DNA from: Marinoscillum sp965229915
Lineage (GTDB): Bacteria; Bacteroidota; Bacteroidia; Cytophagales; Cyclobacteriaceae
NCBI RefSeq assembly: GCF_965229915.1
Contig: NZ_CBDDJZ010000002.1
Coordinates: 496,001-560,000, forward strand
Direction of reading: 5' to 3'
DNA: 64,000 nucleotides
This document shows, one piece after another, positions 9,257 to 17,887 of the stretch. The notes under the pieces are model-generated. The model was not told the DNA's origin and searched no databases. It saw only the letters and a program-made list of their open reading frames with translations. Position 1 is the stretch's first letter. The number at the start of each line of letters is the position of its first letter. The position numbers and the translations under genes are program-made.

Positions 9257-10150
9257 ATGAAATCCCCAATACCCCTTAGAATATCTCTTGCACTATTTGC
9301 TGTAGTATTAGCAACTGCTCCCAAGAGTCAACCCAATTCAAACAGTGCACCTTCGTTGGAGGGTACCTGGAAACTCACCAAATACATACCACATGACCAG
9401 GCAAGTACCGAATGGACATCATATGGTGAAGAAATTGTCTATCAAAAACACCTGACGGATGATCACTTTACCTGGTTTAAATACGACAAGAAGAACAACA
9501 AGCTGCTCGGCATGGGTGGTGGCAGTTATAAGATTGAAAATGGAAAGTACGTCGAGGACATTAAGTTCTTCTACCCTCCGGGAAGCAGCGAAAGAGGTCA
9601 GGCGATTCCATTTGATTTTGAGCTACCAAATAATGAGTGGTATCATACGGGGTATGCCAAAGTGATGGAGGTAGATTCAGAAACAGGCAACGTGGTGGTC
9701 GTAGATTCAAACAAAATAGAGGAAAAATGGGTAAGGACTGATATCAAATCCAATAGTTCCAATCAGCTCATGGGCACCTGGGACCTGGTATCTTACCGTG
9801 AGGAATCCGACGGCAACTACATTGAATACCCAGAATACGTGGGCTATATCAAATTGATCACACCAACTCATTTTACCTGGGTGTACTTCAATAAAAATGA
9901 TGATGAAATATACGCTGCGGGATCCGGCAGCTACTCCTATGAGGACAATCAATACTCGGAAACGATCGATATGATCTATCCAGAAAACGCTGGACAGCTT
10001 GGAGAAACCATACAGTTCAAAGCGCAAATAGAGAATAACCGATGGAAGCATCTTGGAAAAATGCCATTAATTGAAGTCGATGAAGATACAGGCAACAAAA
10101 CGAAATCACTGGCGTTAATAGATGAGATTTGGAAGGCCCATAAGGAGTAG
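9257..10150 (+). CDS. Secreted tandem lipocalin-like protein
   Basis: The 297-residue protein has a signal peptide (MKSPIPLRISLALFAVVLAT) and two homologous halves. Half one starts LEGTWKLTKYIPHD (about residue 34) and half two LMGTWDLVSYREE (about residue 172). Both then show a HFTW strand, a GxGSY strand, a Tyr-rich IDMIYP/IKFFYP strand, an aromatic ..W.H.G strand and a VD..TGN turn before a closing LIDEIWK or IEEKWV. This strand order and the opening GTW are typical of lipocalin-like calycin barrels of the DUF4488 sort, usually found singly. An internal duplication is therefore visible directly. The ligand is unknown. It is followed by an unrelated small gene 114 bp downstream. Confidence 0.7.
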   Translation: MKSPIPLRISLALFAVVLATAPKSQPNSNSAPSLEGTWKLTKYIPHDQASTEWTSYGEEIVYQKHLTDDHFTWFKYDKKNNKLLGMGGGSYKIENGKYVEDIKFFYPPGSSERGQAIPFDFELPNNEWYHTGYAKVMEVDSETGNVVVVDSNKIEEKWVRTDIKSNSSNQLMGTWDLVSYREESDGNYIEYPEYVGYIKLITPTHFTWVYFNKNDDEIYAAGSGSYSYEDNQYSETIDMIYPENAGQLGETIQFKAQIENNRWKHLGKMPLIEVDEDTGNKTKSLALIDEIWKAHKE

Positions 10151-10263
10151 TTAAAATTTCTTTATATTATTATTTCTACGGGGTTACTTTTATTCGTATA
10201 ATTGTATTTATGGTAGAATTTGTAAGACAATTCGTCCTATAACACATTTTTGACTAGACTGAC

Positions 10264-10461
10264 ATGCAATTTATTTGGTACAACCCGGACTTGAATGCTT
10301 ATCAAAAAGGTACTATGAATGAGTACGATGAGCTTGTTAAGTCAAGTTCCAACGGTGACCGATTTGATATTTTATATGAATTTCCAGAAGAGTCTGACAA
10401 GTTGATTGACAAAATTTTGAATTCTCTGAATACAGTTAGAGAGTTTGGAATGGCCGGTTAA
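10264..10461 (+). CDS. Small conserved hypothetical protein
   Basis: A 65-residue protein starting MQFIWYNPDLNAYQKG, with an amphipathic helix near the C terminus (SDKLIDKILNSLNTVREF). It has no signal peptide or Cys residues and is probably cytosolic. The ATG lies 2-3 bases after a TTTTTGACTAGACTGAC leader, and the stop is 6 bp before the next start codon, so the two genes are likely cotranscribed. The aromatic opening, good start context and close spacing argue that it is real. Function unknown. Confidence 0.6.
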   Translation: MQFIWYNPDLNAYQKGTMNEYDELVKSSSNGDRFDILYEFPEESDKLIDKILNSLNTVREFGMAG

Positions 10462-10467
10462 TCAGCT

Positions 10468-11031
10468 ATGAATAAACGACTTACACAGGTTAGCTATCTC
10501 CTTTTGGTTAGCTGGTTTATCGGATGCACACCCAAAGTCATCCATTTCACCGACTTAAACGCTACTTTCAGTAACTACGAAACATTTGGAATAACTAACT
10601 ATAAAAATACTAAAGACCTCTCTGCCGAAGGCAAGGAGGTTTTTTTATTTATAGAGAACCAAATTACTGAGCAACTGCGCCGTAGAGATTATAGCCAAAA
10701 CACCGATGAACCAGACATAGTAGTACGGTACGAGTTTATAGCCAACCAGCGCACTGACGTATCTACCAATTATAATCCGTACGGTTTCTACTCTCCTTTT
10801 CCCAACAGACGCAGCTATTCTGTTCGCACCATTCTCGAGTCTGCGCTTTTAGTAGAGCTATTTGACAGCCAGACCAAAAAATTAGTCTGGCAAGGCAGTT
10901 TGGACTTAAATAAAGCCAACAAGAAAAATAGCCAGGAAGAAATACTTGGAGATGCTATCACTAAGATTTTCAATACTTACCTTTATCGGGCTAAATCAAA
11001 TACACCCGATCAATCCCTTGTAGTCGAATGA
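10468..11031 (+). CDS. DUF4136 domain lipoprotein
   Basis: The 187-residue protein has a lipoprotein signal peptide with lipobox around Cys20 (SWFIGC). The mature part follows the DUF4136 plan: FSNYETFGITNY near the start, an internal helix with IENQITEQLRRRDYSQ, a central strand IVVRYEF, a Tyr/Phe/Pro-rich loop (NPYGFYSPFP) and a closing strand-helix LVWQGSLDLN with a C-terminal helix DAITKIFNTYLY. Proteins of this family are periplasmic or outer-membrane-bound and of unknown role. The stop overlaps the next gene by four bases (ATGA), so it is translationally coupled to the antiporter gene. Confidence 0.85.
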   Translation: MNKRLTQVSYLLLVSWFIGCTPKVIHFTDLNATFSNYETFGITNYKNTKDLSAEGKEVFLFIENQITEQLRRRDYSQNTDEPDIVVRYEFIANQRTDVSTNYNPYGFYSPFPNRRSYSVRTILESALLVELFDSQTKKLVWQGSLDLNKANKKNSQEEILGDAITKIFNTYLYRAKSNTPDQSLVVE

Positions 11032-12443
11032 CAGACTTTGGTTTCTTATCCATCCTCCCTCCACTCATTGCTATTTTACTTGCCATCCGTACTAAACAGG
11101 TTATTGTTTCGCTCTTTCTAGGACTTATTCTAGGATATGTCATCATCTCAGGTGGAAACCTCTTTGCAGGTATACTGCTAACACTGGAAAAAACGATCGA
11201 TGTTTTTGCCAGTCCTGGCAATACTCGTACGATACTCTTCACGCTTTTGATAGGTTCTTTAATCCAACTCATTCAGGTGTCCGGTGGAATCCATGGGTTT
11301 GTACAGAGCATTCAAAAGCGAATACTTGCAAGCAAGAATCCAAAGTCCAAACTACAAGTAGCTGCCGGGTTGACGGGGTTTTTCATTTTTATTGAATCCA
11401 ACATCTCCATATTAACGGTCGGAACGGTCTTTCAATCCCTTTTTGACAAGTTTGGCATCTCTCGTCAAAAACTAGCCTACCTCGCAGATAGCAGCTCGGC
11501 TCCTTCCTGTATTCTGTTCCCTGTCAATGCATGGGGAGCGTACATCATTGGTTTGCTTGCCGTTTACGACAATGTTGCCCCATTCCAAACCCTGGTTTAC
11601 AGCATTCCATTTAACTTCTACCCACTGCTCACCCTTGGTCTGGTCTTCTACCTGGCCACTACCAACAAGAGTTTTGGACCCATGAAGAAATTTGATCATC
11701 AAATTACTAAAGATCCGATCGCTGAAGATAACGCCACAATGGCACAGGGAAAAGCATCCAACATGTTGATTCCTTTAGGAGTAATGATCATCTCCATGCC
11801 TCTATTTCTCATCTATACGGGCTGGGACAGCTCAGTATCTGGAGGGCTATCCAATCAAATATGGCAGTCGATCGCCAATGCTTCGGGGTCTGCGGCAGTT
11901 TTCTATGCGGTGACTCTGGCTGTTGTTTTTTCAGGGGTCTTTTTTGGCCTACAGAAGAAAATGAATCTAAAAACGTTTGTGGATGAAAGCATCAATGGCA
12001 TGAAAGACATGATCACCATGGCGATTTTGATGATGTTGGCATTTGCCATAGGTAACCTATGTAAGGAATTAGGTACTGGCAATTATGTGGCTTCTGTTAC
12101 GCAAAGCTGGTTATCACCTGCACTGGCACCAGCTGTTATTTTCATTACCAGTTGCTTCATTGCATTCAGCACTGGTACATCCTGGGGTACTTTCGCTATC
12201 ATGATTTCCATTGCAGTACCACTAGCTCAAGCCATCGACCTTAACCTTTACCTGGCAGTTGCGGCTGTACTGGGAGGTGGAGTGTTCGGCGATCACTGCT
12301 CGCCCATATCAGACACCACACTCATTGCCTCCATGGCATCTGGTTCAGATCACATTGATCATGTGCGCACGCAACTACCATATGCGCTAGTCACAGGTGG
12401 TTTAGCGATCCTCTGTTACCTCATCGTAGGTGTGATGCTCTAA
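11028..12443 (+). CDS. NhaC family Na+/H+ antiporter
   Basis: The 471-residue polytopic protein has about eleven to twelve hydrophobic segments. It matches the NhaC / YfgE-type antiporter family, which exchanges Na+ (sometimes coupled to organic anions) for protons at the inner membrane. Family features seen: the opening FLSILPPLIAILLAIRTKQV, the polar membrane motif SCIAFSTGTSWGTF(A)IM region near residue 380, and GDHCSPISDTTL near residue 420, the strongest signature of the family. The first codon overlaps the DUF4136 stop as ATGA. The 3' end overlaps the end of lysA on the other strand by four bases, so the two transcripts are convergent. Confidence 0.88.
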   Translation: MTDFGFLSILPPLIAILLAIRTKQVIVSLFLGLILGYVIISGGNLFAGILLTLEKTIDVFASPGNTRTILFTLLIGSLIQLIQVSGGIHGFVQSIQKRILASKNPKSKLQVAAGLTGFFIFIESNISILTVGTVFQSLFDKFGISRQKLAYLADSSSAPSCILFPVNAWGAYIIGLLAVYDNVAPFQTLVYSIPFNFYPLLTLGLVFYLATTNKSFGPMKKFDHQITKDPIAEDNATMAQGKASNMLIPLGVMIISMPLFLIYTGWDSSVSGGLSNQIWQSIANASGSAAVFYAVTLAVVFSGVFFGLQKKMNLKTFVDESINGMKDMITMAILMMLAFAIGNLCKELGTGNYVASVTQSWLSPALAPAVIFITSCFIAFSTGTSWGTFAIMISIAVPLAQAIDLNLYLAVAAVLGGGVFGDHCSPISDTTLIASMASGSDHIDHVRTQLPYALVTGGLAILCYLIVGVML

Positions 12444-13585
12444 GGCCGGGAGTAGTAGGGCTTAGCCAAAGATCTAAGGTTGTATTCGTTTTTCATGGTC
12501 TCTCCATATGCTCCACAAGATCTGATGGCTATGAGGTCGCCCCTTTTGGATTCTGGCAATTCAATCCCTTTATTGAAAACATCTGAAGACTCACACACTG
12601 GTCCTACCAGATCATACTTCAGCACCTTACTCGACTCACTGGATAGATTCTGCGCAAGATGCTCAGCATCATAAAGTGCTGGCCGCATCAGGTCTGTCAT
12701 ACCCGCATCCACAATTAGAAACTTCGTGGCACCACTTTCTTTTAGATACAGCACACGTGTAATGAGACTTCCACACTGACCAACAATGGACCGACCAAGC
12801 TCAAAATGCAGCTGCTGACCTGGAAGGAGTTTGAGGTTTTCTGAAAAGGTCTGAAAATACCCTTCAAAATCAGGTATGGCCTGTCCGTCTGGATCTTCGT
12901 AATTGATACCAAGTCCTCCTCCAACATTGAGATGAGGAAGCTCTATACCCTGCTCCACTAGCCCGGTTTGGATCTCATTGATACGTACAGACAGGTTTCT
13001 AAATCGGTTTAGATCCATAATCTGCGATCCTATGTGGTAGTGCACCCCTATAAAATGGATGTGCTCCAATGATTTGATCAGATCCGTAGATCGAAACAAC
13101 TCTTCATCAGATATGCCAAACTTATTCTCCTTGGACCCTGTGGTAATCTTATGATGTGTGCCGGCGTCTATGGCAGGATTGATACGAATCGAAATATTAG
13201 GTTTCTTACCTTTTGAGGCCGCTATTTCATTGATGACCTTTAGCTCTTCTATCGACTCTACATTGAAGGAAAAAATATCATGATTGATAGCATAGGTTAT
13301 TTCCTTGTCTGTTTTACCAACACCAGCCAGCACCACATCTGATGGATCGAATCCATGCTTCAGAGCATGAGCCACTTCATTGCCACTCACACAGTCGATA
13401 CCTAATCCAGCCGCTTTAATCCGGGAGATAATCTCAGGATTATGATTAGCCTTCAGGGCATAGTGCACATGATAGCCCTGCTTGTTTGCAGCTTTCAGTG
13501 CAGCCAACGTGCGGTCCAACAAGGATAAATCGTACCAATAAAAAGGCGTCTCAATTCCGGAAAATTGCTGAAGAAGATCTTTCAA
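12440..13585 (-). CDS. lysA: Diaminopimelate decarboxylase
   Basis: This 381-residue PLP enzyme converts meso-diaminopimelate to lysine, the last step of lysine synthesis, in the cytosol. It has the fold-type III layout. The PLP-binding lysine is in HYALKANHNPEI (Lys about 46), followed by GIDCVSGNE, the FGI motif, GVHYHIGSQI, the glycine-rich phosphate-binding GGGLGINY, and ELGRSIVG. The C-terminal active site has GPVCESSDVF (substrate-binding Cys/Glu from the dimer partner) and SCGAYGETM. Length is slightly short of the 400-420 usual in proteobacteria but typical for Bacteroidota. It is the last gene of the dapD-DUF3108-TPR-lysA run, 9 bp after the TPR gene. Confidence 0.95.
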   Translation of the reverse strand: MKDLLQQFSGIETPFYWYDLSLLDRTLAALKAANKQGYHVHYALKANHNPEIISRIKAAGLGIDCVSGNEVAHALKHGFDPSDVVLAGVGKTDKEITYAINHDIFSFNVESIEELKVINEIAASKGKKPNISIRINPAIDAGTHHKITTGSKENKFGISDEELFRSTDLIKSLEHIHFIGVHYHIGSQIMDLNRFRNLSVRINEIQTGLVEQGIELPHLNVGGGLGINYEDPDGQAIPDFEGYFQTFSENLKLLPGQQLHFELGRSIVGQCGSLITRVLYLKESGATKFLIVDAGMTDLMRPALYDAEHLAQNLSSESSKVLKYDLVGPVCESSDVFNKGIELPESKRGDLIAIRSCGAYGETMKNEYNLRSLAKPYYSRP

Positions 13586-13594
13586 GGCTTTGAC

Positions 13595-14185
13595 TTATTT
13601 ACAATACTTGGACTGGATGTTTTTGGCATCCGGTACATCTAGATTCACCGCACGAGCAATATCCTCGCAAGCCGACTTGGTTTGCTTTTTACCTATCTTG
13701 AGTGCACCCCGATAAAGGTAAGCCTCACCATAGTCTCGATCGATGTTGATTGCCAAACTGTAAGACTCCAGAGCCTGATCAAGATAACCCAACTGATGTT
13801 TAGCTCGGGCAGCCAAAAAATGACCCTGGGCAGAGTTATCATTAATTTCCAATGCCTTGTCAGCAAATAGGACGGCCTTATTGTAAGATCCCTGCTTGTA
13901 GTTCACTTGAGATAGACTCAAGTATGCACTCACATTTTTCTCATCTATTTCTGTAATCTTAGTGAAATCCGCTTTTGCTTCTTTGAATTGACCCATCTCT
14001 TCAAATGCCCTACCTCGATTGTAGAGCGTTCTGATGTCAGTTGGATTGGTCTCCAGTTTTTCAGTAAAAGCCTCTACAGCTTTCTCGTATTCACCATTGT
14101 TATAAAAACGATCACCACTACTGGTGTTTTCACCGCCACAACCGCTCAATACCGATATACATACTATCAGTGCACAAAATCTCAT
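13595..14185 (-). CDS. TPR repeat lipoprotein
   Basis: The 196-residue protein has a lipoprotein signal peptide (MRFCALIVCISVLSGC, lipobox LSGC, Cys16) and then about four to five tetratricopeptide repeats. They read GEYEKAVEAFTEKLETNPTD, FKEAKADFTKITEIDEKN, GSYNKAVLFADKALEIND and GYLDQALESYSLAINIDRD. The last unit ends with a Cys-containing segment KSACEDIARAVNLD. It would be anchored in the periplasm or outer membrane and act as a protein-interaction scaffold; the partner is not evident. It is 32 bp downstream of the DUF3108 gene and 9 bp upstream of lysA, so it is likely in one operon with them. Confidence 0.85.
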   Translation of the reverse strand: MRFCALIVCISVLSGCGGENTSSGDRFYNNGEYEKAVEAFTEKLETNPTDIRTLYNRGRAFEEMGQFKEAKADFTKITEIDEKNVSAYLSLSQVNYKQGSYNKAVLFADKALEINDNSAQGHFLAARAKHQLGYLDQALESYSLAINIDRDYGEAYLYRGALKIGKKQTKSACEDIARAVNLDVPDAKNIQSKYCK

Positions 14186-14217
14186 ATAATAGTCCTTTTA
14201 AGCCGCAAATATAGTCC

Positions 14218-15051
14218 TCACTGCTGATAATCAGGACCATACTTGACATTTCTATAAGAGGTAAGGTCACAATACGCCTTACCAAAAAACATCTCAGCTT
14301 CAATCCTAAGGGGCAGTTGATTGGAATCTGCTGATATGTAGGCGATCACGCCTTGCTCATTTGGGAAAATGTCGCTTGGAGGTATTAGGAAATAAAGCTT
14401 ATAAGCTCTCAGGTCTCCTACTTTGCTTTCAAAGTCTTTCACTCCATCCATGACCATTTTGAAGTTATACAACTCATCTTCATAAAAGGTATTTACCGTG
14501 ATGGTGTCTCCTTTTTTATATTGGCTAAAGTCAAGGTTTCTCAGATAAAGGTAAGAACTCATAAGATCATACACTTCACCTTGAATATCATATACTTTGG
14601 GCGGCTTTCGCTCGTCCTTGCGTGGATCATAACGCATAACCTTCACTTTACCCTCAGCATGATCGAAATGAGTATGCTCCACACGCATATACTTTCCTTC
14701 TTCAATATCCCGATAGGCATGGAGTGGCAACAAGTTGTCCCTACGGATATAAGCACCCCAGCGATCGTCTACGTGTGTAAAAACACCTAAAAGACCAGCA
14801 GTCTCTCCTTTGACATCTACTTTCAGGCAATTCTCATCCTGGTATTCATGATAGTTACCATCAATATCCAAAGAGGCCTTCCCCACAGTAAACCAACCGT
14901 AGCTAAGCTTAAACTCCAGGTGCTCCCCTTTACGAAAGTTGAATGCGTCGGTAGGGTCATCACCATTCGAATCCACAGGCTGGGTTAAGCCGGTCAGGAG
15001 TCTAATTAATAGAAAGATATTTAGCATAAACTTCAACTGTTGGCAAATCAT
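14218..15051 (-). CDS. DUF3108 domain exported protein
   Basis: The 277-residue protein has a hydrophobic N-terminal signal (FMLNIFLLIRLLTGL); ATG at residue 9 is an alternative start. The mature part begins AFNFRKGEHLEFKLSYGWFT followed by VGKASL, the typical DUF3108 opening, and continues with strand-rich text including DRWGAYI, YDLMSSYLYLR, GDTITVNTFYEDELY and YISADSNQLPLRIEAE. The fold is a calycin-like barrel; members are periplasmic and of unknown role, with some link to outer-membrane homeostasis. It lies 33 bp after dapD, and 32 bp before the TPR lipoprotein gene. The envelope location of its product contrasts with the cytosolic enzymes in the same run. Confidence 0.85.
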   Translation of the reverse strand: MICQQLKFMLNIFLLIRLLTGLTQPVDSNGDDPTDAFNFRKGEHLEFKLSYGWFTVGKASLDIDGNYHEYQDENCLKVDVKGETAGLLGVFTHVDDRWGAYIRRDNLLPLHAYRDIEEGKYMRVEHTHFDHAEGKVKVMRYDPRKDERKPPKVYDIQGEVYDLMSSYLYLRNLDFSQYKKGDTITVNTFYEDELYNFKMVMDGVKDFESKVGDLRAYKLYFLIPPSDIFPNEQGVIAYISADSNQLPLRIEAEMFFGKAYCDLTSYRNVKYGPDYQQ

Positions 15052-15084
15052 TTTTGGGTAAACAACTTACGTGCCAACAACGTT

Positions 15085-15903
15085 CTAAACAGACACATTA
15101 TTCTCTCTCAGTGCATCATTCAGTGAAGTCTTCTTATCGGTGCTTTCTTTTCGTTGACCGATAATCAATGCGCATGGAACCTGGAATTCACCAGCAGGAA
15201 ATTTCTTCGGTATGGTACCTGGAATCACCACTGAGCGATCCGGCACATATCCTTTATACTCGACAGGTTCCGGTCCGGTTACATCTATAATTTTGGAGCT
15301 TGCAGTAAGCACCACATTAGCACCGAGAACTGCCTCCCGACCGATGCGCACACCTTCAACGACGATGCATCGAGAGCCTATAAATGCGTTGTCTTCTATG
15401 ATCACCGGTGCGGCCTGAACTGGCTCCAGAACTCCACCTATTCCAACACCTCCACTGAGGTGAACATTCTTACCGATTTGTGCACAGCTACCAACGGTTG
15501 CCCAGGTGTCCACCATAGTGCCTTCATCTACATACGCACCAATGTTTACATAAGACGGCATGAGCACTGTTCCTGCACTGATGTAAGCGCCGTATCTAGC
15601 GATCGCGTGAGGCACTACTCGAACACCTAATTGATCATATCCAGACTTTAATTTGATCTTATCATGAAACTGAAATGGACCCACTTCAATGAGCTGCATT
15701 TTCATCAATGGGAAATAAAGGATTACAGCTTTTTTCATCCACTCATTAACCACCCAACCTGAACCATCGGCTGCAGGTTCTGCGATTCTTCGCTTGCCAA
15801 TATCCAGATCATCTATCAACGTCTTGATGGCCACTGCCACTTCCTTTTCGTTGATCAGATTTCGATCTTTCCAAGCTGACTCGATTATTTCCTTTAAATC
15901 CAT
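15085..15903 (-). CDS. dapD: Tetrahydrodipicolinate N-succinyltransferase
   Basis: This enzyme transfers succinate from succinyl-CoA to tetrahydrodipicolinate in the succinylase branch of diaminopimelate/lysine synthesis. The frame stays open to 15942, but the ATG at 15903 gives MDLKEIIESAWKDR, the standard family N terminus, and a 272-residue protein close to the 274 of the E. coli enzyme; the extra 13 residues are probably not translated. The body shows the left-handed beta-helix hexapeptides typical of the family: AYISAGTVLMPSYVNIGAYV, DEGTMVDTWATVGSCAQIG, NVHLSGGVGIGGVLEP, then IEDNAFIGSRCIVVEGV. The C terminus has IPGTIPKKFPAGEFQVPCAL. It leads the gene run that ends with lysA, so the operon supplies both early and last steps of the pathway. 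Confidence 0.93.
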   Translation of the reverse strand: MDLKEIIESAWKDRNLINEKEVAVAIKTLIDDLDIGKRRIAEPAADGSGWVVNEWMKKAVILYFPLMKMQLIEVGPFQFHDKIKLKSGYDQLGVRVVPHAIARYGAYISAGTVLMPSYVNIGAYVDEGTMVDTWATVGSCAQIGKNVHLSGGVGIGGVLEPVQAAPVIIEDNAFIGSRCIVVEGVRIGREAVLGANVVLTASSKIIDVTGPEPVEYKGYVPDRSVVIPGTIPKKFPAGEFQVPCALIIGQRKESTDKKTSLNDALRENNVSV

Positions 15904-16163
15904 ATATGCAAAATCTATTTCCGTATCTGTTATTCTTGGCAATATTAATCAGCATCGGCACATGCCAAAAGAATCTGCAAATTATTTTACCTCCAAAGAC
16001 CTAAATTATAACCGCATCAGTCGACAGAACTTGATAGTGCAAATTGAATCTATCTACCATAAAGTGGATAATACCTGTTTCAATTTTAAGTAGAATATTT
16101 TTCACTTAAGTATCTGAACCATAATTCACTATCAATCGTTAAACAACTGCTATTAAAATTATT

Positions 16164-16195
16164 TTTAGATATATCTAAATTTATTTTTAAATTTG
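16164..16195 (+). promoter_or_regulatory. DtxR/MntR-like operator inside a TAnnTTTG promoter
   Basis: TTTAGATATATCTAAA at 16164-16179 is a perfect 16-bp palindrome, matching in size and shape the sites bound by DtxR/MntR-family repressors. TAAATTTG at 16188-16195 is an exact TAnnTTTG -7 element. The palindrome lies in the spacer upstream of -7, where bound repressor would block polymerase. The ATG is at 16200, only four bases after the -7 element, so the mRNA may be leaderless. Autoregulation of the iron gene cluster by its first gene is the natural reading, but is inference. Confidence 0.65.
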
Positions 16196-16199
16196 AATC

Positions 16200-16865
16200 A
16201 TGCAATTGAGCCTGACAGAAGAGAATTATCTCAAAGCCATCTATCACTTATCAGAGACCAGCGAAAATGGAGTTTCTACCAACGCTATTGCGGATGAGTT
16301 ATCCACCAAAGCTGCTTCTGTGAGTGACATGATTCGGAAACTTTCACGCAAAAAAGTGATCGACTATCAGAAATATAGAGGTGTACAAATCACCGATCTG
16401 GGAAGTAAAATCGCGCTACAGGTCATCCGCAAACATCGGTTGTGGGAAGTCTTTCTAGTGGAGAAGTTGGACTTTAATTGGGACGAGGTGCATGAGGTAG
16501 CAGAACAGCTAGAACACATCAAGTCCTCCACCCTGATTTCACGACTGGACAAGTTCCTGGGTTACCCAACTATGGACCCTCATGGAGACCCCATTCCCGA
16601 TGAAAATGGTGAGATAAAAGAGAGTCCACAAATGGCTCTTTATGAGTTTGAAGAAAACAGAATGGGAATTGTGGTAAAGGTGCCAGATACGGACCCATCT
16701 CTACTCAGACACCTCGATAAAATAGGCATGAGATTAGGCTCGAAAATCAAAGTTTTGGAGAAGGTAGAATTCGACAACTCTGCACTCATCACAATTGATC
16801 AGGGAAAGGAAATTTACCTGTCAGGTGAGATTGCAAAGAACATCATGTTGGCGATAAAAGACTGA
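16200..16865 (+). CDS. DtxR/MntR family metal-dependent regulator
   Basis: This 221-residue protein has three domains. The N-terminal winged helix spans residues 1-65 (EENYLKAIYHLSE, recognition helix TKAASVSDMIRKLSRK). A dimerisation and metal-binding domain covers about 66-140, with IRKHRLWEVFLVE and the cluster HEVAEQLEH (the E-x-x-E-H metal ligands), then LGYPTMDPHGDPIP. A C-terminal SH3/FeoA-like domain spans about 150-221. The ancillary position that is Cys in DtxR is not Cys here, as in MntR-type members; whether it senses Fe2+ or Mn2+ cannot be settled from the sequence, though the adjacent feo genes favour iron. It is 5 bp upstream of the second regulator gene, so they share a transcript behind the palindromic operator. 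Confidence 0.9.
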   Translation: MQLSLTEENYLKAIYHLSETSENGVSTNAIADELSTKAASVSDMIRKLSRKKVIDYQKYRGVQITDLGSKIALQVIRKHRLWEVFLVEKLDFNWDEVHEVAEQLEHIKSSTLISRLDKFLGYPTMDPHGDPIPDENGEIKESPQMALYEFEENRMGIVVKVPDTDPSLLRHLDKIGMRLGSKIKVLEKVEFDNSALITIDQGKEIYLSGEIAKNIMLAIKD

Positions 16866-16870
16866 ACAGA

Positions 16871-17884
16871 ATGACAGATAATCCCTACATATTGTTGAGT
16901 GTTTTCTTTGTGGTAGTTGGCTTAAGCTACGCGGCCTGGAAATTTAAATGGAACAAGGTTTTTATCAGTGGAGAGATCCGCAGAAAGACTGCCATCGAAG
17001 ATATCCTGAAGCAACTCTATCATGTGGAATACAGTGGACGAAAAGCAACACTCAATGCGATGGCTGGAGCTTTAAAGCTTTCGCACACTCGGCTAGTGGA
17101 GTTGATTCAGGAGATGGGGGAAATCAACTTACTTAGAACAAAAGGTGACACCCTGGAATTGACCCAGTCTGGACGTGACTATGCACTGCGAATTATTCGG
17201 GTACATCGCCTTTGGGAAAAATACCTATCGGAAAAGACAGGCATAGATCGTTCGGAATGGCACAGTCATGCCGAGAAAATGGAGCATACTCTCTCCAGAA
17301 AAGATGCAGATGAGCTCTATCGAGAATTGGGAAACCCGCGATTTGATCCTCACGGAGATCCCATTCCTATGGCTTCTGGAGAGATCATCGAAACCAATGC
17401 GGTGACGCTCTCAAGTATTCAAAGTGGCTCATTGGTTCGAATCATTCATATAGAGGACGAACCAGACACCATTTATCAGCAGATAATTGATCAGAAACTA
17501 CACATGGGGCAACAGCTGCAAGTAATTGACTCAAATGACCAGCAGGTGACCTTCCGATCCGAAGGAACTTCCTATACCCTTTCTACCATTGTTGCCAGCA
17601 ATATTGGTGTAAAGGAGCTTAGTAATGAAGAAGTATTTGAAGCGAATACCATTCGTCTTTCCTCGCTCAATGAAGGTGAAAAAGCGAAGGTCATAGGTAT
17701 TTCCTCTGAATGCCGAGGAGCAGCTAGAAGACGACTGTTGGACTTGGGGTTTATTAAAGGAACCATCATAGAAACAGAAATGCAGGGTCCTTCGAGTGAC
17801 CCCAAAGCATACAAAATAAGAAATACCTTGATTGCTCTGAGAAGTGATCAGGCTGATTTGATATTAATTGAAAAAGTGAAGTAA
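16871..17884 (+). CDS. Membrane-anchored DtxR-FeoA fusion regulator
   Basis: The 337-residue protein begins with one membrane segment (ILLSVFFVVVGLSYAAWKF, about residues 7-25) followed by basic residues, placing the rest in the cytosol. A DtxR-type winged helix covers about 38-100 (recognition helix SHTRLVELIQEMGE), followed by the metal-binding/dimer domain with VHRLWEKYL and HSHAEKMEH and the FDPHGDPIP motif. Two small SH3-type domains follow: one near 170-235 and a clear FeoA domain from about 258 (IRLSSLNEGEKAKVIGISSE, then RRLLDLGFIKGT). In separate proteins, FeoA assists FeoB and DtxR represses transcription; here both are joined and tied to the membrane next to feoB. It lies between the soluble regulator and the FeoB G-domain gene, 3-5 bp from each. 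Confidence 0.85.
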   Translation: MTDNPYILLSVFFVVVGLSYAAWKFKWNKVFISGEIRRKTAIEDILKQLYHVEYSGRKATLNAMAGALKLSHTRLVELIQEMGEINLLRTKGDTLELTQSGRDYALRIIRVHRLWEKYLSEKTGIDRSEWHSHAEKMEHTLSRKDADELYRELGNPRFDPHGDPIPMASGEIIETNAVTLSSIQSGSLVRIIHIEDEPDTIYQQIIDQKLHMGQQLQVIDSNDQQVTFRSEGTSYTLSTIVASNIGVKELSNEEVFEANTIRLSSLNEGEKAKVIGISSECRGAARRRLLDLGFIKGTIIETEMQGPSSDPKAYKIRNTLIALRSDQADLILIEKVK

Positions 17885-17887
17885 GCT

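Noticed and set aside
15904..15942. Thirteen extra residues on DapD
   Set aside because: MDLKEIIESAW at 15903 matches the known family start and length; the extension has no counterpart.
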